Assembly: GCF_002893765.1 (NCBI RefSeq)
Contig: NZ_CP025938.1
Span: forward strand, 1,736,001 to 1,800,000
Length of the DNA stretch: 64,000 nucleotides
Direction: 5' to 3'
DNA from: Tamlana carrageenivorans
GTDB taxonomy: Bacteria > Bacteroidota > Bacteroidia > Flavobacteriales > Flavobacteriaceae
Part shown: positions 34,156-43,539 of the stretch, one piece after another
How positions within the stretch are numbered: position 1 is the first letter of the stretch
How the letters are laid out: the number at the start of each line of letters is the position of its first letter
Notes under the pieces: model-generated
The model's input: the letters and a program-made list of their open reading frames with translations, nothing else
What the model was told of the DNA's origin: nothing
Database searches by the model: none
Position numbers and translations under genes: made by a program

Positions 34156-35352
34156 ATGAAAACTTTAAAAACATTATTAGTAATTGCATGTGTAATTTCA
34201 ATCTTCTCTTGTTCATCAGACGATGATAACAGAAACATCGAAGCTCCTGAAACAGGGGGAGGTATTATAGGTAATGAGTTAAAAGGAGACATTACTGAAG
34301 ATAGTAAATTATTGGCTAGTGTAGCATATACCATAACAGGATCGGTAACTGTAAAAGAAGGAGCTACATTGACTATTGAGCCAGGAACTATTATTAGAGC
34401 AAGAAGCGGAAGAACCGATGTGTTTTTAGCTGTTGAAAGAGGCGCTAAAATAATTGCTAAAGGAACTGCTGTTGATCCAATAATTTTCACCTCGGATGCT
34501 AGTTCGCCAAAGGCAGGAGATTGGGGAGGTATTGTGATAGCTGGAAAAGCACCTTCTAATAAAGGGACCGATGTGCAGTCTGAAGTGGCTGGTTTACTTT
34601 ATGGAGGTACTGTTACTGATGATGATTCAGGTGAGTTAAGTTATGTAATCGCTGAATATACAGGTGCTAAAATTAATGGCGAGCAGGAATTTAACGGTAT
34701 TTCTTTCTTCGGTGTTGGTAACAAAACTATTGTAAATAATATTGTTGTAAGCGATGGAAATGATGATGGTGTCGAGTTTTTTGGAGGTACCGTAAACGTT
34801 ACAAATGTATTTTGTGCAAACATTGGAGACGATATGTTCGACTGGACTGAAGGGTATTCAGGAACAATTACAAACGCATTTGGAGTTCGTAACGAAGGAT
34901 TTAATGCTGCTAGTAACGACCCAAGAGGTCTTGAAGGAGATAGTAATGATTCAGATGCTACAGCGTTACCTATTTCAATGCCAACATTAAATAATGTAAC
35001 TATTTTAAATCTTAATCCAGATGTGAAACTTAAGGCTGGAGCAGAAATTAGAAGAGGTACGGTGGCTACTATCAATAATATTCTTTTTGCAGCGTATGGT
35101 TCGGCAGCTTTTGAAGACAGAATCGATACAAAAGATGATAAAGGTAATGGTACTGTAACACTTACAAAGGCTTTTGCGCAAGGTACTGTTGGACAAGATA
35201 AAGTTGGAGGTGAAATTAACGGCGATGTAACCGTAATTACCGACGGAATAACTGTACCATCAAATAATACTGTTGAAGCTAAAGCTGGAGTAGGAGCCGA
35301 TTTAACCGCTTTCGAATGGGCTAATCAAAGTTTTGTGGTTACAAAACAATAG
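34156..35352 (+). CDS. Surface-exposed beta-helix-like lipoprotein
   Basis: 398 residues. The signal peptide ends in the lipobox SIFSC (Cys19) followed by SSDDD. This acidic stretch fits the lipoprotein export signal that sends Bacteroidota lipoproteins to the cell surface. The mature protein has repeated short strands with Asn/Gly turns (GATLTIEPGTIIRARSGRTD, KTIVNNIVVSDGNDDGVEFF, FCANIGDDMFDWTEGYSG), suggesting a right-handed parallel beta-helix. It follows the TonB receptor and shares its promoter motif, so a substrate-capturing partner is likely. No enzyme motif is recognised. Acidic DDD/DGNDDG clusters may bind cations. Confidence 0.78.
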   Translation: MKTLKTLLVIACVISIFSCSSDDDNRNIEAPETGGGIIGNELKGDITEDSKLLASVAYTITGSVTVKEGATLTIEPGTIIRARSGRTDVFLAVERGAKIIAKGTAVDPIIFTSDASSPKAGDWGGIVIAGKAPSNKGTDVQSEVAGLLYGGTVTDDDSGELSYVIAEYTGAKINGEQEFNGISFFGVGNKTIVNNIVVSDGNDDGVEFFGGTVNVTNVFCANIGDDMFDWTEGYSGTITNAFGVRNEGFNAASNDPRGLEGDSNDSDATALPISMPTLNNVTILNLNPDVKLKAGAEIRRGTVATINNILFAAYGSAAFEDRIDTKDDKGNGTVTLTKAFAQGTVGQDKVGGEINGDVTVITDGITVPSNNTVEAKAGVGADLTAFEWANQSFVVTKQ

Positions 35353-35377
35353 GTTTATAAATGTTTTTATGATCACT

Positions 35378-35425
35378 AGCGGCTGAATTTTAAGTTACAA
35401 ACCTTAAAATTCAGCCGCTTTTTAT
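35378..35425 (+). terminator. Strong intrinsic terminator
   Basis: A 17-bp perfect stem, AGCGGCTGAATTTTAAG with its complement, an 8-nt loop, then a T tract. It isolates the envelope locus from atpD. Confidence 0.92.
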
Positions 35426-35584
35426 TTAGTGATGTTATCTAAACAACATGTTTTTACAAGGGTTTCTATTATGTTATTTTCACTAAACAATCAATTTTCA
35501 TAAAGAAAAAATACTTTTAAATCAAATTGTTTTTTTTCAATTCAAAAAAGCTATAAGACAACTTTCTTTTTAAATTAAAAAATA

Positions 35585-35592
35585 TATCTTTG
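35585..35592 (+). promoter_or_regulatory. Bacteroidota -7 box before atpD
   Basis: TATCTTTG matches TAnnTTTG, 61 bp before the atpD start, with TTT at the -33 position (19-bp spacing). Confidence 0.55.
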
Positions 35593-35653
35593 CTGCGCGA
35601 AAACAAAAAGTGTTTTCACTAAACTAAGTCGCATAAAATTAAATAAATAAGTA

Positions 35654-37162
35654 ATGTCTAAAGTTACAGGTAAAGTTGCTCAAATAGTAGGTCCGGTTAT
35701 CGATGTTAAATTTGCTTCGGAATCAGAACTTCCAAAAATTTACGATTCATTAGAAATTAAGAGAGCCGATGGTTCTATATTAGTATTAGAAGTACAATCT
35801 CATATTGGAGAAGATACCGTTCGTACTATCGCAATGGATTCCTCTGATGGTTTAAGTAGAGGTACAGAAGTTACTGCAACAGGTGCGCCTATTCAAATGC
35901 CAATTGGTGATGATGTTTACGGACGTTTATTTAATGTAATTGGTGATGCTATTGACGGTCTTGGAGATTTACCTAAAGCTGGAGAAGCTGGTTTGCCAAT
36001 TCACCGTTCTGCACCAAAATTTGAAGATTTATCAACCTCTACAGAAGTTTTATTTACTGGTATTAAAGTCATCGACCTTATCGAGCCTTATGCAAAAGGT
36101 GGTAAAATTGGTTTATTTGGTGGTGCTGGTGTAGGTAAAACAGTATTGATTCAGGAGTTGATTAATAATATTGCAAAAGGTCACGGTGGACTTTCAGTAT
36201 TCGCTGGAGTAGGTGAAAGAACACGTGAAGGAAATGACCTTTTAAGAGAGATGTTAGAATCTGGAATTATCCGTTATGGTGATGATTTTATGCATTCTAT
36301 GGAAGATGGTGGATGGGATTTGTCTAAAGTAGATAAGTCTAAAATGAAAGAATCGAAAGCGACTTTCGTATTCGGACAAATGAATGAGCCTCCTGGAGCT
36401 CGTGCTCGTGTAGCATTATCTGGTTTAACTATTGCTGAGTATTTCCGTGATGGTGCTGGTGAAGGTCAAGGGAAAGATGTATTATTTTTCGTAGATAATA
36501 TCTTCCGTTTTACACAAGCGGGTTCAGAGGTGTCTGCATTACTTGGTCGTATGCCTTCTGCGGTAGGTTACCAACCAACTTTAGCTACAGAAATGGGTGC
36601 CATGCAAGAGCGTATTACATCAACTAAAAGAGGTTCTATTACATCGGTACAAGCGGTTTACGTACCTGCCGATGATTTAACGGATCCTGCACCGGCAACA
36701 ACGTTTGCTCACTTAGATGCTACAACCGTATTATCTCGTAAAATTGCCGAGCTTGGTATTTATCCTGCGGTAGATCCTTTAGATTCTACTTCAAGAATTT
36801 TAACGGCCGATATTTTAGGTAAAGAGCATTATGCTTGTGCACAACGCGTAAAAGAGTTATTACAACGTTATAAAGAATTGCAAGATATTATTGCCATCCT
36901 TGGTATGGAAGAGTTATCTGAAGAAGATAAATTAGCCGTAGGTAGAGCAAGACGTGTACAACGTTTCTTATCTCAACCTTTCCACGTAGCTGAGCAGTTT
37001 ACAGGGATTCCAGGGGTGTTAGTAGATATCAAAGAAACTATTAAAGGATTTAACATGATTATGGATGGTGAATTAGATCACTTACCAGAAGCAGCGTTTA
37101 ACCTTAAAGGAACTATCGAAGAAGCTATTGAGGCTGGAGATAAAATGCTTGCTGAAGCCTAA
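35654..37162 (+). CDS. atpD: F1 ATP synthase subunit beta
   Basis: 502 residues. Walker A GGAGVGKT (156-163), Walker B region DVLFFVDNIFRF, the GERTREGNDL segment with the catalytic Glu/Arg, and ALLGRMPSAVGYQPTL are all present. The DELSEED-like loop reads MEELSEEDKL. It is the catalytic subunit of the F1 sector on the cytosolic face of the inner membrane. Only atpD and atpC are here; the other subunit genes are elsewhere, as in many Bacteroidota. Confidence 0.98.
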   Translation: MSKVTGKVAQIVGPVIDVKFASESELPKIYDSLEIKRADGSILVLEVQSHIGEDTVRTIAMDSSDGLSRGTEVTATGAPIQMPIGDDVYGRLFNVIGDAIDGLGDLPKAGEAGLPIHRSAPKFEDLSTSTEVLFTGIKVIDLIEPYAKGGKIGLFGGAGVGKTVLIQELINNIAKGHGGLSVFAGVGERTREGNDLLREMLESGIIRYGDDFMHSMEDGGWDLSKVDKSKMKESKATFVFGQMNEPPGARARVALSGLTIAEYFRDGAGEGQGKDVLFFVDNIFRFTQAGSEVSALLGRMPSAVGYQPTLATEMGAMQERITSTKRGSITSVQAVYVPADDLTDPAPATTFAHLDATTVLSRKIAELGIYPAVDPLDSTSRILTADILGKEHYACAQRVKELLQRYKELQDIIAILGMEELSEEDKLAVGRARRVQRFLSQPFHVAEQFTGIPGVLVDIKETIKGFNMIMDGELDHLPEAAFNLKGTIEEAIEAGDKMLAEA

Positions 37163-37259
37163 TAGGTTTTGCAGTTACTAGTTTTTAGTTTCAGGATAAT
37201 AAAAGTAAACCAGTTACTAGAAACTAATAGCCAATAACCAATAACAAATAACTAAAATT

Positions 37260-37553
37260 ATGTATTTAGAAATTGTATCGCCTGAAGCAACCTTTTTTAG
37301 TTCAGAAGTGGAATCTGTGATTGTGCCAGGTGTTGATGGTGAATTTCAAATGTTAGAAAATCACGCGCCTATAGTATCGCTATTGGCTGCGGGAACGGTT
37401 AAAATACGTGTGCATACGAATAGCCATTTAGATTACGATAAATTACATCCAGAAGTTGAACCTCATATGGTTGATACCAAAGTATTATTAATTAATATTA
37501 AATCTGGTACCCTTGAAATGAAAGATAATAAAGCTATTATTTTAGCCGATTAA
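37260..37553 (+). CDS. atpC: F1 ATP synthase subunit epsilon (short form)
   Basis: 97 residues: the N-terminal beta-sandwich only (MYLEIVSPEATFFSSEVESV ... PGVDGEFQMLENHAPIVSLL). The C-terminal helical hairpin of longer epsilon subunits, which inhibits ATP hydrolysis in other bacteria, is missing. Follows atpD after a 97-bp gap filled with short AACCAATAAC-type repeats, then a terminator. Confidence 0.92.
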   Translation: MYLEIVSPEATFFSSEVESVIVPGVDGEFQMLENHAPIVSLLAAGTVKIRVHTNSHLDYDKLHPEVEPHMVDTKVLLINIKSGTLEMKDNKAIILAD

Positions 37554-37577
37554 ATTTAATTTCAACAAAACATATAA

Positions 37578-37612
37578 ATAAAAAACGCGAGGCTTATGCT
37601 TCGCGTTTTTTT
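37578..37612 (+). terminator. Intrinsic terminator of atpDC
   Basis: AAAAACGCGAGGC-TTAT-GCTTCGCGTTTTTTT, one G-U pair in the stem. Confidence 0.88.
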
Positions 37613-37686
37613 GTTTTGGCAAAAGACATATGTGGTGGATGTATGGCTTTTGCCGAGTTTAAATAGTAGTTGTTGGTAAAGTGGTT

Positions 37687-38187
37687 TTAAAGGGTTCTAA
37701 AGTACTCTAAAAGAGCTCTAGCTTCTTCTTTTGAATTAATTTGTATCGGCATTGGCGAGCCATGGTATTCCAGTAACAATGCTTTAGCTAAAGGATCGTC
37801 TTTAACCATGTTATTTGGGTTTAGTATCATATTCATTACCCATTCTGGAGTGCGTCGTTTTAAAATGTCTTTGGGTGTCGGGCCAATAAACTTTTTGTCT
37901 GGTCTATGGCAGGCCGAACAAGTGCTTTTAAATAGAGCCTTACCTTGTTTTGCTAGGTTAGTATCGATTTTATCATCTAAAGTCACACTAGATATAGGGC
38001 CAATTCCTTTATTCGTTAAATCTATAATTTTTGAGGGTGGAACAGTTTCCGTTTCAGTAGAAGTATTAGATTGTGGTGGTGTTTTGGTTTCGTAGGTAAA
38101 ACCCGGTTTCTTTTTCTCCGAATGATCCCCACAACTTATTAGGACGGTAAGTAGTATAGGAAATACAATTTTTAAAGTTGTTTTCAT
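37687..38187 (-). CDS. Lipoprotein cytochrome c
   Basis: 166 residues. The lipobox LLTVLISCG (Cys19) predicts a lipid anchor on the periplasmic side. A Pro/Thr/Glu linker (about 30-55) leads to one class I cytochrome c domain with haem motif C90-S-A-C93-H94 and distal Met in the GSPMP segment (M146). Its role is electron transfer. It is convergent with atpC and not clustered with an oxidase, so its partners are not identified. Confidence 0.88.
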   Translation of the reverse strand: MKTTLKIVFPILLTVLISCGDHSEKKKPGFTYETKTPPQSNTSTETETVPPSKIIDLTNKGIGPISSVTLDDKIDTNLAKQGKALFKSTCSACHRPDKKFIGPTPKDILKRRTPEWVMNMILNPNNMVKDDPLAKALLLEYHGSPMPIQINSKEEARALLEYFRTL

Positions 38188-38310
38188 AGTTGGAATTAAC
38201 TTTACAAAGCTAATGGTGTTACGTAATATAAATCATGATAATTGTCATAATTACTGCTTCCTTTTAAGAGCTTTTTCTAGTCATGGCCGTGTATTTTTGG
38301 TGCTATCGTA

Positions 38311-38844
38311 TTAGAAATACACCCTGAAAAATGGTGACCAAGGGCTGTAATAAATGCTTTTATTGTCATCATACAAAACATCATAACGCACCCCAAAAGC
38401 AAAATTCCCTGTACGATAACCAGCACCCAGGTATAGTGCTGAAATCCAGTAATTTTCATCTCTGTAAATCGTTCTAGAATCGTAATTACGATCAACATGA
38501 AGCTGTTCGAATTCAGCCGAAAGCTGTATGGCAGGAATCACATTGTATAAACCAATAAGGCTACCTCCTAAAATAGTAGACTTATAGAAATCTTTCTGAC
38601 TGTTAAATGTGGCGTTAAGCCCCAGCCCCAAAGCAAAGCGCTCATCAAATTGGTAAATGGCACTGGGTGCGATGGTTCCACTAAAAAATTCATTTCCAAA
38701 ACTTAAAGCAAGGTTGCCACCAAAGCGAACTTGATTCCAGAAATCGCCCTTAGTTTGTTGTGCTTGGATATGGATAAAGCAGAAAGAAAAAACAACGCAT
38801 AATAAGCTTGCTTTTTTAGTAATATGAAATAAAGTCTTTGTCAA
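38311..38844 (-). CDS. Small outer-membrane beta-barrel protein
   Basis: 177 residues from a TTG start; the frame contains no ATG before the conserved core, and in fact no other Met. Signal peptide (ASLLCVVFSFCFIHIQAQ), then amphipathic strands (VRFGGNLALSFGNEFFSGTI, GLNATFNSQ, YLGAGYRTGNFAFGVRYDV) and a terminal aromatic FFRVYF. A porin-like or OmpW-like 8-strand barrel. Homologues in databases may be misnamed after the adjacent, divergent sucA. Confidence 0.75.
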   Translation of the reverse strand: MTKTLFHITKKASLLCVVFSFCFIHIQAQQTKGDFWNQVRFGGNLALSFGNEFFSGTIAPSAIYQFDERFALGLGLNATFNSQKDFYKSTILGGSLIGLYNVIPAIQLSAEFEQLHVDRNYDSRTIYRDENYWISALYLGAGYRTGNFAFGVRYDVLYDDNKSIYYSPWSPFFRVYF

Positions 38845-38949
38845 AATAATAATATATTAAAAATTTAACAATATTTTGATCATATTCGTTAAATGGAGAT
38901 CAACTGCTATAAATATAGGCAAAGAATCATCTAATTTTACTAAAAGTTG

Positions 38950-38957
38950 TATTTTTG
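38950..38957 (+). promoter_or_regulatory. Bacteroidota -7 box before sucA
   Basis: TATTTTTG matches TAnnTTTG, 43 bp upstream of the sucA ATG. A good Shine-Dalgarno-like AGGAG occurs in the leader (38982-38986), unusual in this window. Confidence 0.5.
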
Positions 38958-39000
38958 ATAAATATTTTTTGAAAAAAACTACAGGAGACTTTAACTAACA

Positions 39001-41745
39001 ATGGATAAATATTCTTTTTTAAACGCCGCACACACGGCGTATTTTTCTGACCTATATAATCAATATTTAGAAAACCCAGATAGTGTGGAACCTAGTTGGA
39101 GAGCCTTTTTTCAAGGTTATGACTTTGGTACCGAAAACTATGGGTTGGATGGTGAGATTATTGAGGGTGTTTCAACACAAATACCTGAACATGTTCAGAA
39201 AGAATTTAATGTATTAAGACTAATCGATGGGTACAGAATGCGTGGGCATCTATTTACTAGAACCAATCCCGTTCGAGACAGAAGAACCTATAGCCCCACT
39301 TTAGATTTAAGTAATTTCGATCTTTCCGAAAACGATTTAGATACCCTATTTAATGCCGGTGAAGTTCTAGGTGTTGGACCTAAAACCTTAAGAGAAATTG
39401 TAAAACACCTTGATCGTATTTATTGTAGCTCTATAGGTGTAGAGTATATGTATCTTAGAAATCCGGAGGTTATCAAGTGGTGGCAAGATCAATTAAATAA
39501 AAATGACAACCATCCAACCTTTTCGGCAGACACTAAAAAGTATATTCTTTCTAAATTAAATCAAGCCGTAACTTTTGAAAACTTTTTACAAACCAAATAT
39601 GTTGGTCAAAAACGTTTTTCACTAGAAGGTGGCGAATCTTTAATCCCGGCTATTAGTAATGTGCTTTTTTACGCGTCTAAAAAATACGATGTAAAAGAAT
39701 GTGTTTTAGGAATGGCACACCGTGGTCGCCTTAGTACACTAGTTAATATTTTTAGAAAACCAATGAACGAACTTTTTAGTGAGTTTGATGGTAAAGATTT
39801 CGAAGATGAATATATCGATGGGGATGTTAAATATCACTTAGGCTTAACTCTGGATAAAACATACCAAAACGGTAAGACTATCAAAATGAATTTAGTTCCT
39901 AATCCATCACATCTAGAAACCGTTGCCCCAGTTGCCGAAGGTATTACTAGAGCGAAAATCGATAATGATTATGATGGCGACGATTCTAAAATCATCCCAA
40001 TTATTGTTCATGGTGATGCTGCAGTAGCAGGTCAAGGTGTCGTGTATGAAGTTGCCCAAATGAGTCAGCTAAACGGCTATAAAACTGGAGGAACGATACA
40101 TATTGTTGTAAATAACCAAATTGGATTTACAACCAATTATTTGGATGCTCGTTCAAGTACTTATTGTACAGATGTAGCTAAAGTTACCTTATCGCCAGTG
40201 CTGCACGTTAATGCCGATGATGCCGAAGCTGTAGTACATGCCGTTGAGTTAGCATTGGAGTATAGAATGCGCTACAAAAAAGATGTCTATATCGATTTAT
40301 TAGGGTATAGAAAATATGGGCATAATGAAGGGGATGAACCAAGGTTTACGCAACCTAAATTGTATAAAAATATTGCTAAGCATGCTAACCCTTTCAAAAT
40401 TTATTCTGATAAGTTAGTTGCTGAACAAACAATCGATAAAGATTATTCTGCACAAATTGTAGCCGAGTTTAAAGAAACACTTGAAACAGCTTATGCAGAA
40501 TCTAAAGAAGACGATTCATCTAAAGTTCGCGAGTTCATGATGGAACGTTGGAAAGGATTTGTGCGTCGAGGTGTTGATGCGATGTTAGAGCCTATCGATA
40601 CATCTTATGCTAAAGATAGCTTAGAAAGTATTTCAAAAGTAGTGTCTACAGTTCCCGAAGGTGTGAAGTTTTTGCGTAAAGCAGAACGTATACTTGACGG
40701 AAGAGCAAAAATGGTTTTTGAAACCGATACTTTAGATTGGGGTATGGCCGAAACACTAGCTTACGGAAGTTTGTTAGAAGAAGGTTTCAATGTGCGTATC
40801 TCTGGTCAGGATGTAGAACGTGGAACATTTAGTCATAGACACGCGATTTTACGTGATGAAATTTCTGAAGAGCGTATCAATTTATTAAACACAAACCCAG
40901 CTAATAAAGGGGAAATGTATATTTACAATTCCTTCTTGTCAGAATACGGTGTATTAGGTTTCGATTATGGTTACGCCATGGCAAACCCCAATACATTAAC
41001 CATTTGGGAAGCGCAGTTTGGAGATTTTAGTAACGGTGCTCAAATTATTTTCGATCAGTACTTATCGGCTGCAGAAGATAAATGGAAATCACAAAATGGT
41101 ATTGTGGTATTATTACCTCATGGCTACGAAGGACAAGGGTCTGAGCATTCATCTGCAAGAATGGAGCGTTACCTCCAGTTATGTGGAAATGATAATATGA
41201 TTGTTGCCGATTGTACAACGCCAGCTAACTTTTTCCACTTGTTGCGTCGTCAAATGAAACGCGATTTCAGAAAACCGCTAATTGTATTCACACCTAAGAG
41301 TTTATTGCGTCACCCAAAAGCAGTATCTTCTATTAGTGAATTGGCATCGGGAGCATTCCAAGAAGTTATTGATGATACAATCAACCCAGAGCAGGTTAAA
41401 AAATTAGTGTTCTGTACAGGGAAATTTTACTACGATTTATTAGCGCAGCGCGAAGCATTAGGTACCGAAGATGTGGCTTTAGTTAGAATAGAACAATTAT
41501 TCCCATTACATACCGATAAAATAGATGCGGTTATAAAACGTTACCCTCATGTTGAGAAATATATTTGGGCACAAGAAGAACCTAAAAACATGGGTGCTTG
41601 GATGCATATCGCACAACGTATGGAACTCGTGAAACTTGAAGTTTGTTCGCGACCATATAACTCTGTGCCTGCACCAGGCTCTAGTACAAGAGATAAAAGA
41701 AGGCAGCAACAAGTTATTAATGCTGTATTTGATATAAAAAATTAG
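39001..41745 (+). CDS. sucA: 2-oxoglutarate dehydrogenase E1 component
   Basis: 914 residues. The N-terminal peripheral-interaction segment is YSFLNAAHTAYFSDLYNQYL with PDSVEPSWRAFF. The thiamine-diphosphate core contains VLGMAHRGRLSTLVNI, IIVHGDAAVAGQGVVYE and GHNEGDEPRFTQP. The C-terminal half contains DVERGTFSHRHAI and GYEGQGSEHSSARMERYLQL. Decarboxylates 2-oxoglutarate in the TCA cycle. In an operon with sucB, 36 bp downstream. Confidence 0.97.
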   Translation: MDKYSFLNAAHTAYFSDLYNQYLENPDSVEPSWRAFFQGYDFGTENYGLDGEIIEGVSTQIPEHVQKEFNVLRLIDGYRMRGHLFTRTNPVRDRRTYSPTLDLSNFDLSENDLDTLFNAGEVLGVGPKTLREIVKHLDRIYCSSIGVEYMYLRNPEVIKWWQDQLNKNDNHPTFSADTKKYILSKLNQAVTFENFLQTKYVGQKRFSLEGGESLIPAISNVLFYASKKYDVKECVLGMAHRGRLSTLVNIFRKPMNELFSEFDGKDFEDEYIDGDVKYHLGLTLDKTYQNGKTIKMNLVPNPSHLETVAPVAEGITRAKIDNDYDGDDSKIIPIIVHGDAAVAGQGVVYEVAQMSQLNGYKTGGTIHIVVNNQIGFTTNYLDARSSTYCTDVAKVTLSPVLHVNADDAEAVVHAVELALEYRMRYKKDVYIDLLGYRKYGHNEGDEPRFTQPKLYKNIAKHANPFKIYSDKLVAEQTIDKDYSAQIVAEFKETLETAYAESKEDDSSKVREFMMERWKGFVRRGVDAMLEPIDTSYAKDSLESISKVVSTVPEGVKFLRKAERILDGRAKMVFETDTLDWGMAETLAYGSLLEEGFNVRISGQDVERGTFSHRHAILRDEISEERINLLNTNPANKGEMYIYNSFLSEYGVLGFDYGYAMANPNTLTIWEAQFGDFSNGAQIIFDQYLSAAEDKWKSQNGIVVLLPHGYEGQGSEHSSARMERYLQLCGNDNMIVADCTTPANFFHLLRRQMKRDFRKPLIVFTPKSLLRHPKAVSSISELASGAFQEVIDDTINPEQVKKLVFCTGKFYYDLLAQREALGTEDVALVRIEQLFPLHTDKIDAVIKRYPHVEKYIWAQEEPKNMGAWMHIAQRMELVKLEVCSRPYNSVPAPGSSTRDKRRQQQVINAVFDIKN

Positions 41746-41781
41746 ATTAAAGAAATTAAGATACCATTAAAATTATAAAAA

Positions 41782-42990
41782 ATGATTTTAGAAATGAAAG
41801 TCCCTTCACCAGGGGAATCTATTACAGAAGTTGAAATAGCAACATGGCTTGTTGAAGATGGCGATTACGTAGAAAAAGATCAAGCTATTGCTGAAGTGGA
41901 TAGTGATAAAGCAACCCTTGAATTACCTGCTGAAGTAAGCGGAATAATTACGCTTAAAGCGGAAGAAGGTGATGCTGTAGAAGTAGGCGCCGTGGTTTGT
42001 TTAATCGATACTAGTGCTGAAAAACCTGAAGGTGACGCTCCTGCAAAGGAAGAAAAGAAAGAAGAAGCACCTGCTGCCGAAGCTTCAAAAGCCACTCCTG
42101 AAGCTAAAACTTATGCCACAGGAAGCGCAAGCCCTGCGGCTAAGAAAATATTAGCTGAAAAAGGTATTGAAGCATCTGCTGTTTCTGGATCAGGTAAAGA
42201 TGGTCGTGTTACTAAAGACGATGCTATTAATGCCGTACCTTCTATGGGAACACCAACTGGAGGATCAAGAACAAGCACGACGAGTAAAATGTCGATGCTA
42301 AGACGAAAAGTAGCAGAGCGTTTAGTGGAAGCAAAAAATACAACGGCTATGTTAACAACTTTCAATGAAGTTGATATGTCGCCAATTTTTGCCTTACGTT
42401 CAGAGTATAAAGAAAGCTTTAAATCAAAGCATGGTGTTGGTTTGGGCTTTATGAGTTTCTTTACATTGGCTGTTGTGAGAGCTTTAAAAATGTACCCTGC
42501 AGTAAACTCTATGATTAGTGGTAAAGAAATGCTTTCTTTCGATTTTTGTGACATTAGTATTGCCGTATCGGGACCTAAAGGTTTAATGGTTCCTGTTATT
42601 AGAAATGCTGAAAACTTAAGTTTTAGAGGTGTTGAAGCCGAAGTAAAACGTTTAGCGTTACGCGCAAGAGACGGACAAATTACTGTTGATGAAATGACAG
42701 GTGGTACTTTTACCATTACCAATGGAGGTGTGTTTGGAAGTATGTTATCGACACCTATTATCAATCCGCCTCAATCAGGGATTTTAGGAATGCACAATAT
42801 TGTTGAGCGTCCAGTGGCTATTGATGGTAAAGTTGAAATTAGACCAATCATGTACGTAGCTTTATCTTACGATCATAGAATTATTGATGGAAAAGAAAGT
42901 GTTGGTTTCCTTGTTGCCGTAAAAGAAGCATTAGAAAATCCTACTGAAATCCTTATGGATAACGATATTAAAAAAGCTTTAGAGTTATAA
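41782..42990 (+). CDS. sucB: Dihydrolipoyllysine-residue succinyltransferase (E2o)
   Basis: 402 residues: a lipoyl domain with the modified lysine in EVDSDKATLELPA (K43), an Ala/Pro/Glu-rich linker (about 75-110), a peripheral-subunit-binding domain (SPAAKKILAEKGIEASAVSG) and the trimer-forming acyltransferase domain ending in the active-site motif LSYDHRIIDGKE. It transfers the succinyl group to CoA in the 2-oxoglutarate dehydrogenase complex. The E3 gene (lpd) is not here. Confidence 0.97.
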   Translation: MILEMKVPSPGESITEVEIATWLVEDGDYVEKDQAIAEVDSDKATLELPAEVSGIITLKAEEGDAVEVGAVVCLIDTSAEKPEGDAPAKEEKKEEAPAAEASKATPEAKTYATGSASPAAKKILAEKGIEASAVSGSGKDGRVTKDDAINAVPSMGTPTGGSRTSTTSKMSMLRRKVAERLVEAKNTTAMLTTFNEVDMSPIFALRSEYKESFKSKHGVGLGFMSFFTLAVVRALKMYPAVNSMISGKEMLSFDFCDISIAVSGPKGLMVPVIRNAENLSFRGVEAEVKRLALRARDGQITVDEMTGGTFTITNGGVFGSMLSTPIINPPQSGILGMHNIVERPVAIDGKVEIRPIMYVALSYDHRIIDGKESVGFLVAVKEALENPTEILMDNDIKKALEL

Positions 42991-43010
42991 AATAAATATC
43001 ATTTAAGATA

Positions 43011-43046
43011 AAAAGGGCGCTGAATTTACTTCAGCGCCCTTTTTAT
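43011..43046 (+). terminator. Intrinsic terminator of sucAB
   Basis: AAAAGGGCGCTGAA-tttac-TTCAGCGCCCTTTTT, perfect 14-bp stem. Confidence 0.93.
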
Positions 43047-43067
43047 ATGGTTTAGTTGATAATAGCA

Positions 43068-43163
43068 TTAAATAAAAAACACGTAAATGTTGATACTGAG
43101 TATAAAAACAACAAGGAGTACTAGACCTATCGTACAGTACCTGTTGAAGGTGTTATTTTCCAT
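43068..43163 (-). CDS. Possible 31-residue membrane peptide
   Basis: ATG at 43163 opens MENNTFNRYCTIGLVLLVVF followed by ILSINIYVFFI: a short polar head and one long hydrophobic helix. The layout fits single-span small membrane proteins, but no clear promoter box or ribosome-binding site is seen and composition alone could produce it. It lies in the otherwise empty 548-bp gap after sucB. Confidence 0.3.
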   Translation of the reverse strand: MENNTFNRYCTIGLVLLVVFILSINIYVFFI

Positions 43164-43539
43164 GAGAGTATTGTTTTAAGTTTTAAGAGGATGTCCTTTT
43201 TATTACCCTGCACTGTTGCCAGTGCAGAGTGTTAAAAAAAATTCTCTCTCAAAAGAATTAATAGCAATACGAAGATAGTTTCTTCTATCGTTTTAAAAAA
43301 TACGCAGTGCTACGTAATTTTAAGTTGTTTATTATATTTTTTTAAGAAAAAACCGACAGAAATGATAGTTTGCAAGGTTTTTGTTTAAAGATTCCATATG
43401 TTTTCATGGAGGAAGCCTAATGGCCTTAAATTGTTTTATTTGTGAAATTGAGGGCATCCCATGCCGATTAGAAGTAGTACCTTATAAAACGCAGTCTGCT
43501 CCATACTAAATGAAGGAAAAAAGTTTATAAACTGAAATA
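43164..43539. other. Intergenic region with one hairpin
   Basis: The only structure I see is CTGCACTG-ttgc-CAGTGCAG at 43208-43227, a perfect 8-bp stem without a T tract on its 3' side. Several very short ORFs occur but lack support. Confidence 0.45.

Noticed and set aside
34641..35075. 144-codon frame antisense to the surface lipoprotein
   Set aside because: Antisense shadow; the sense strand has a signal peptide, lipobox and terminator.
37163..37259. Short repeats (CCAATAACCAATAAC, TTACTAG) in the atpD-atpC gap considered as a CRISPR-like or regulatory array
   Set aside because: Units are under 10 bp, irregular and without spacers; probably simple AT-rich repetition.
42111..42764. 217-codon open frame antisense to sucB
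   Set aside because: A mirror of the codon pattern of sucB; it has no start signal and the sense frame is a clear E2 enzyme.
43420..43509. 29-codon frame MALNCFICEIEGIPCRLEVV... preceded by GGAGGAAG
   Set aside because: A Shine-Dalgarno-like run is poor evidence in Bacteroidota, and the frame has no promoter or terminator.
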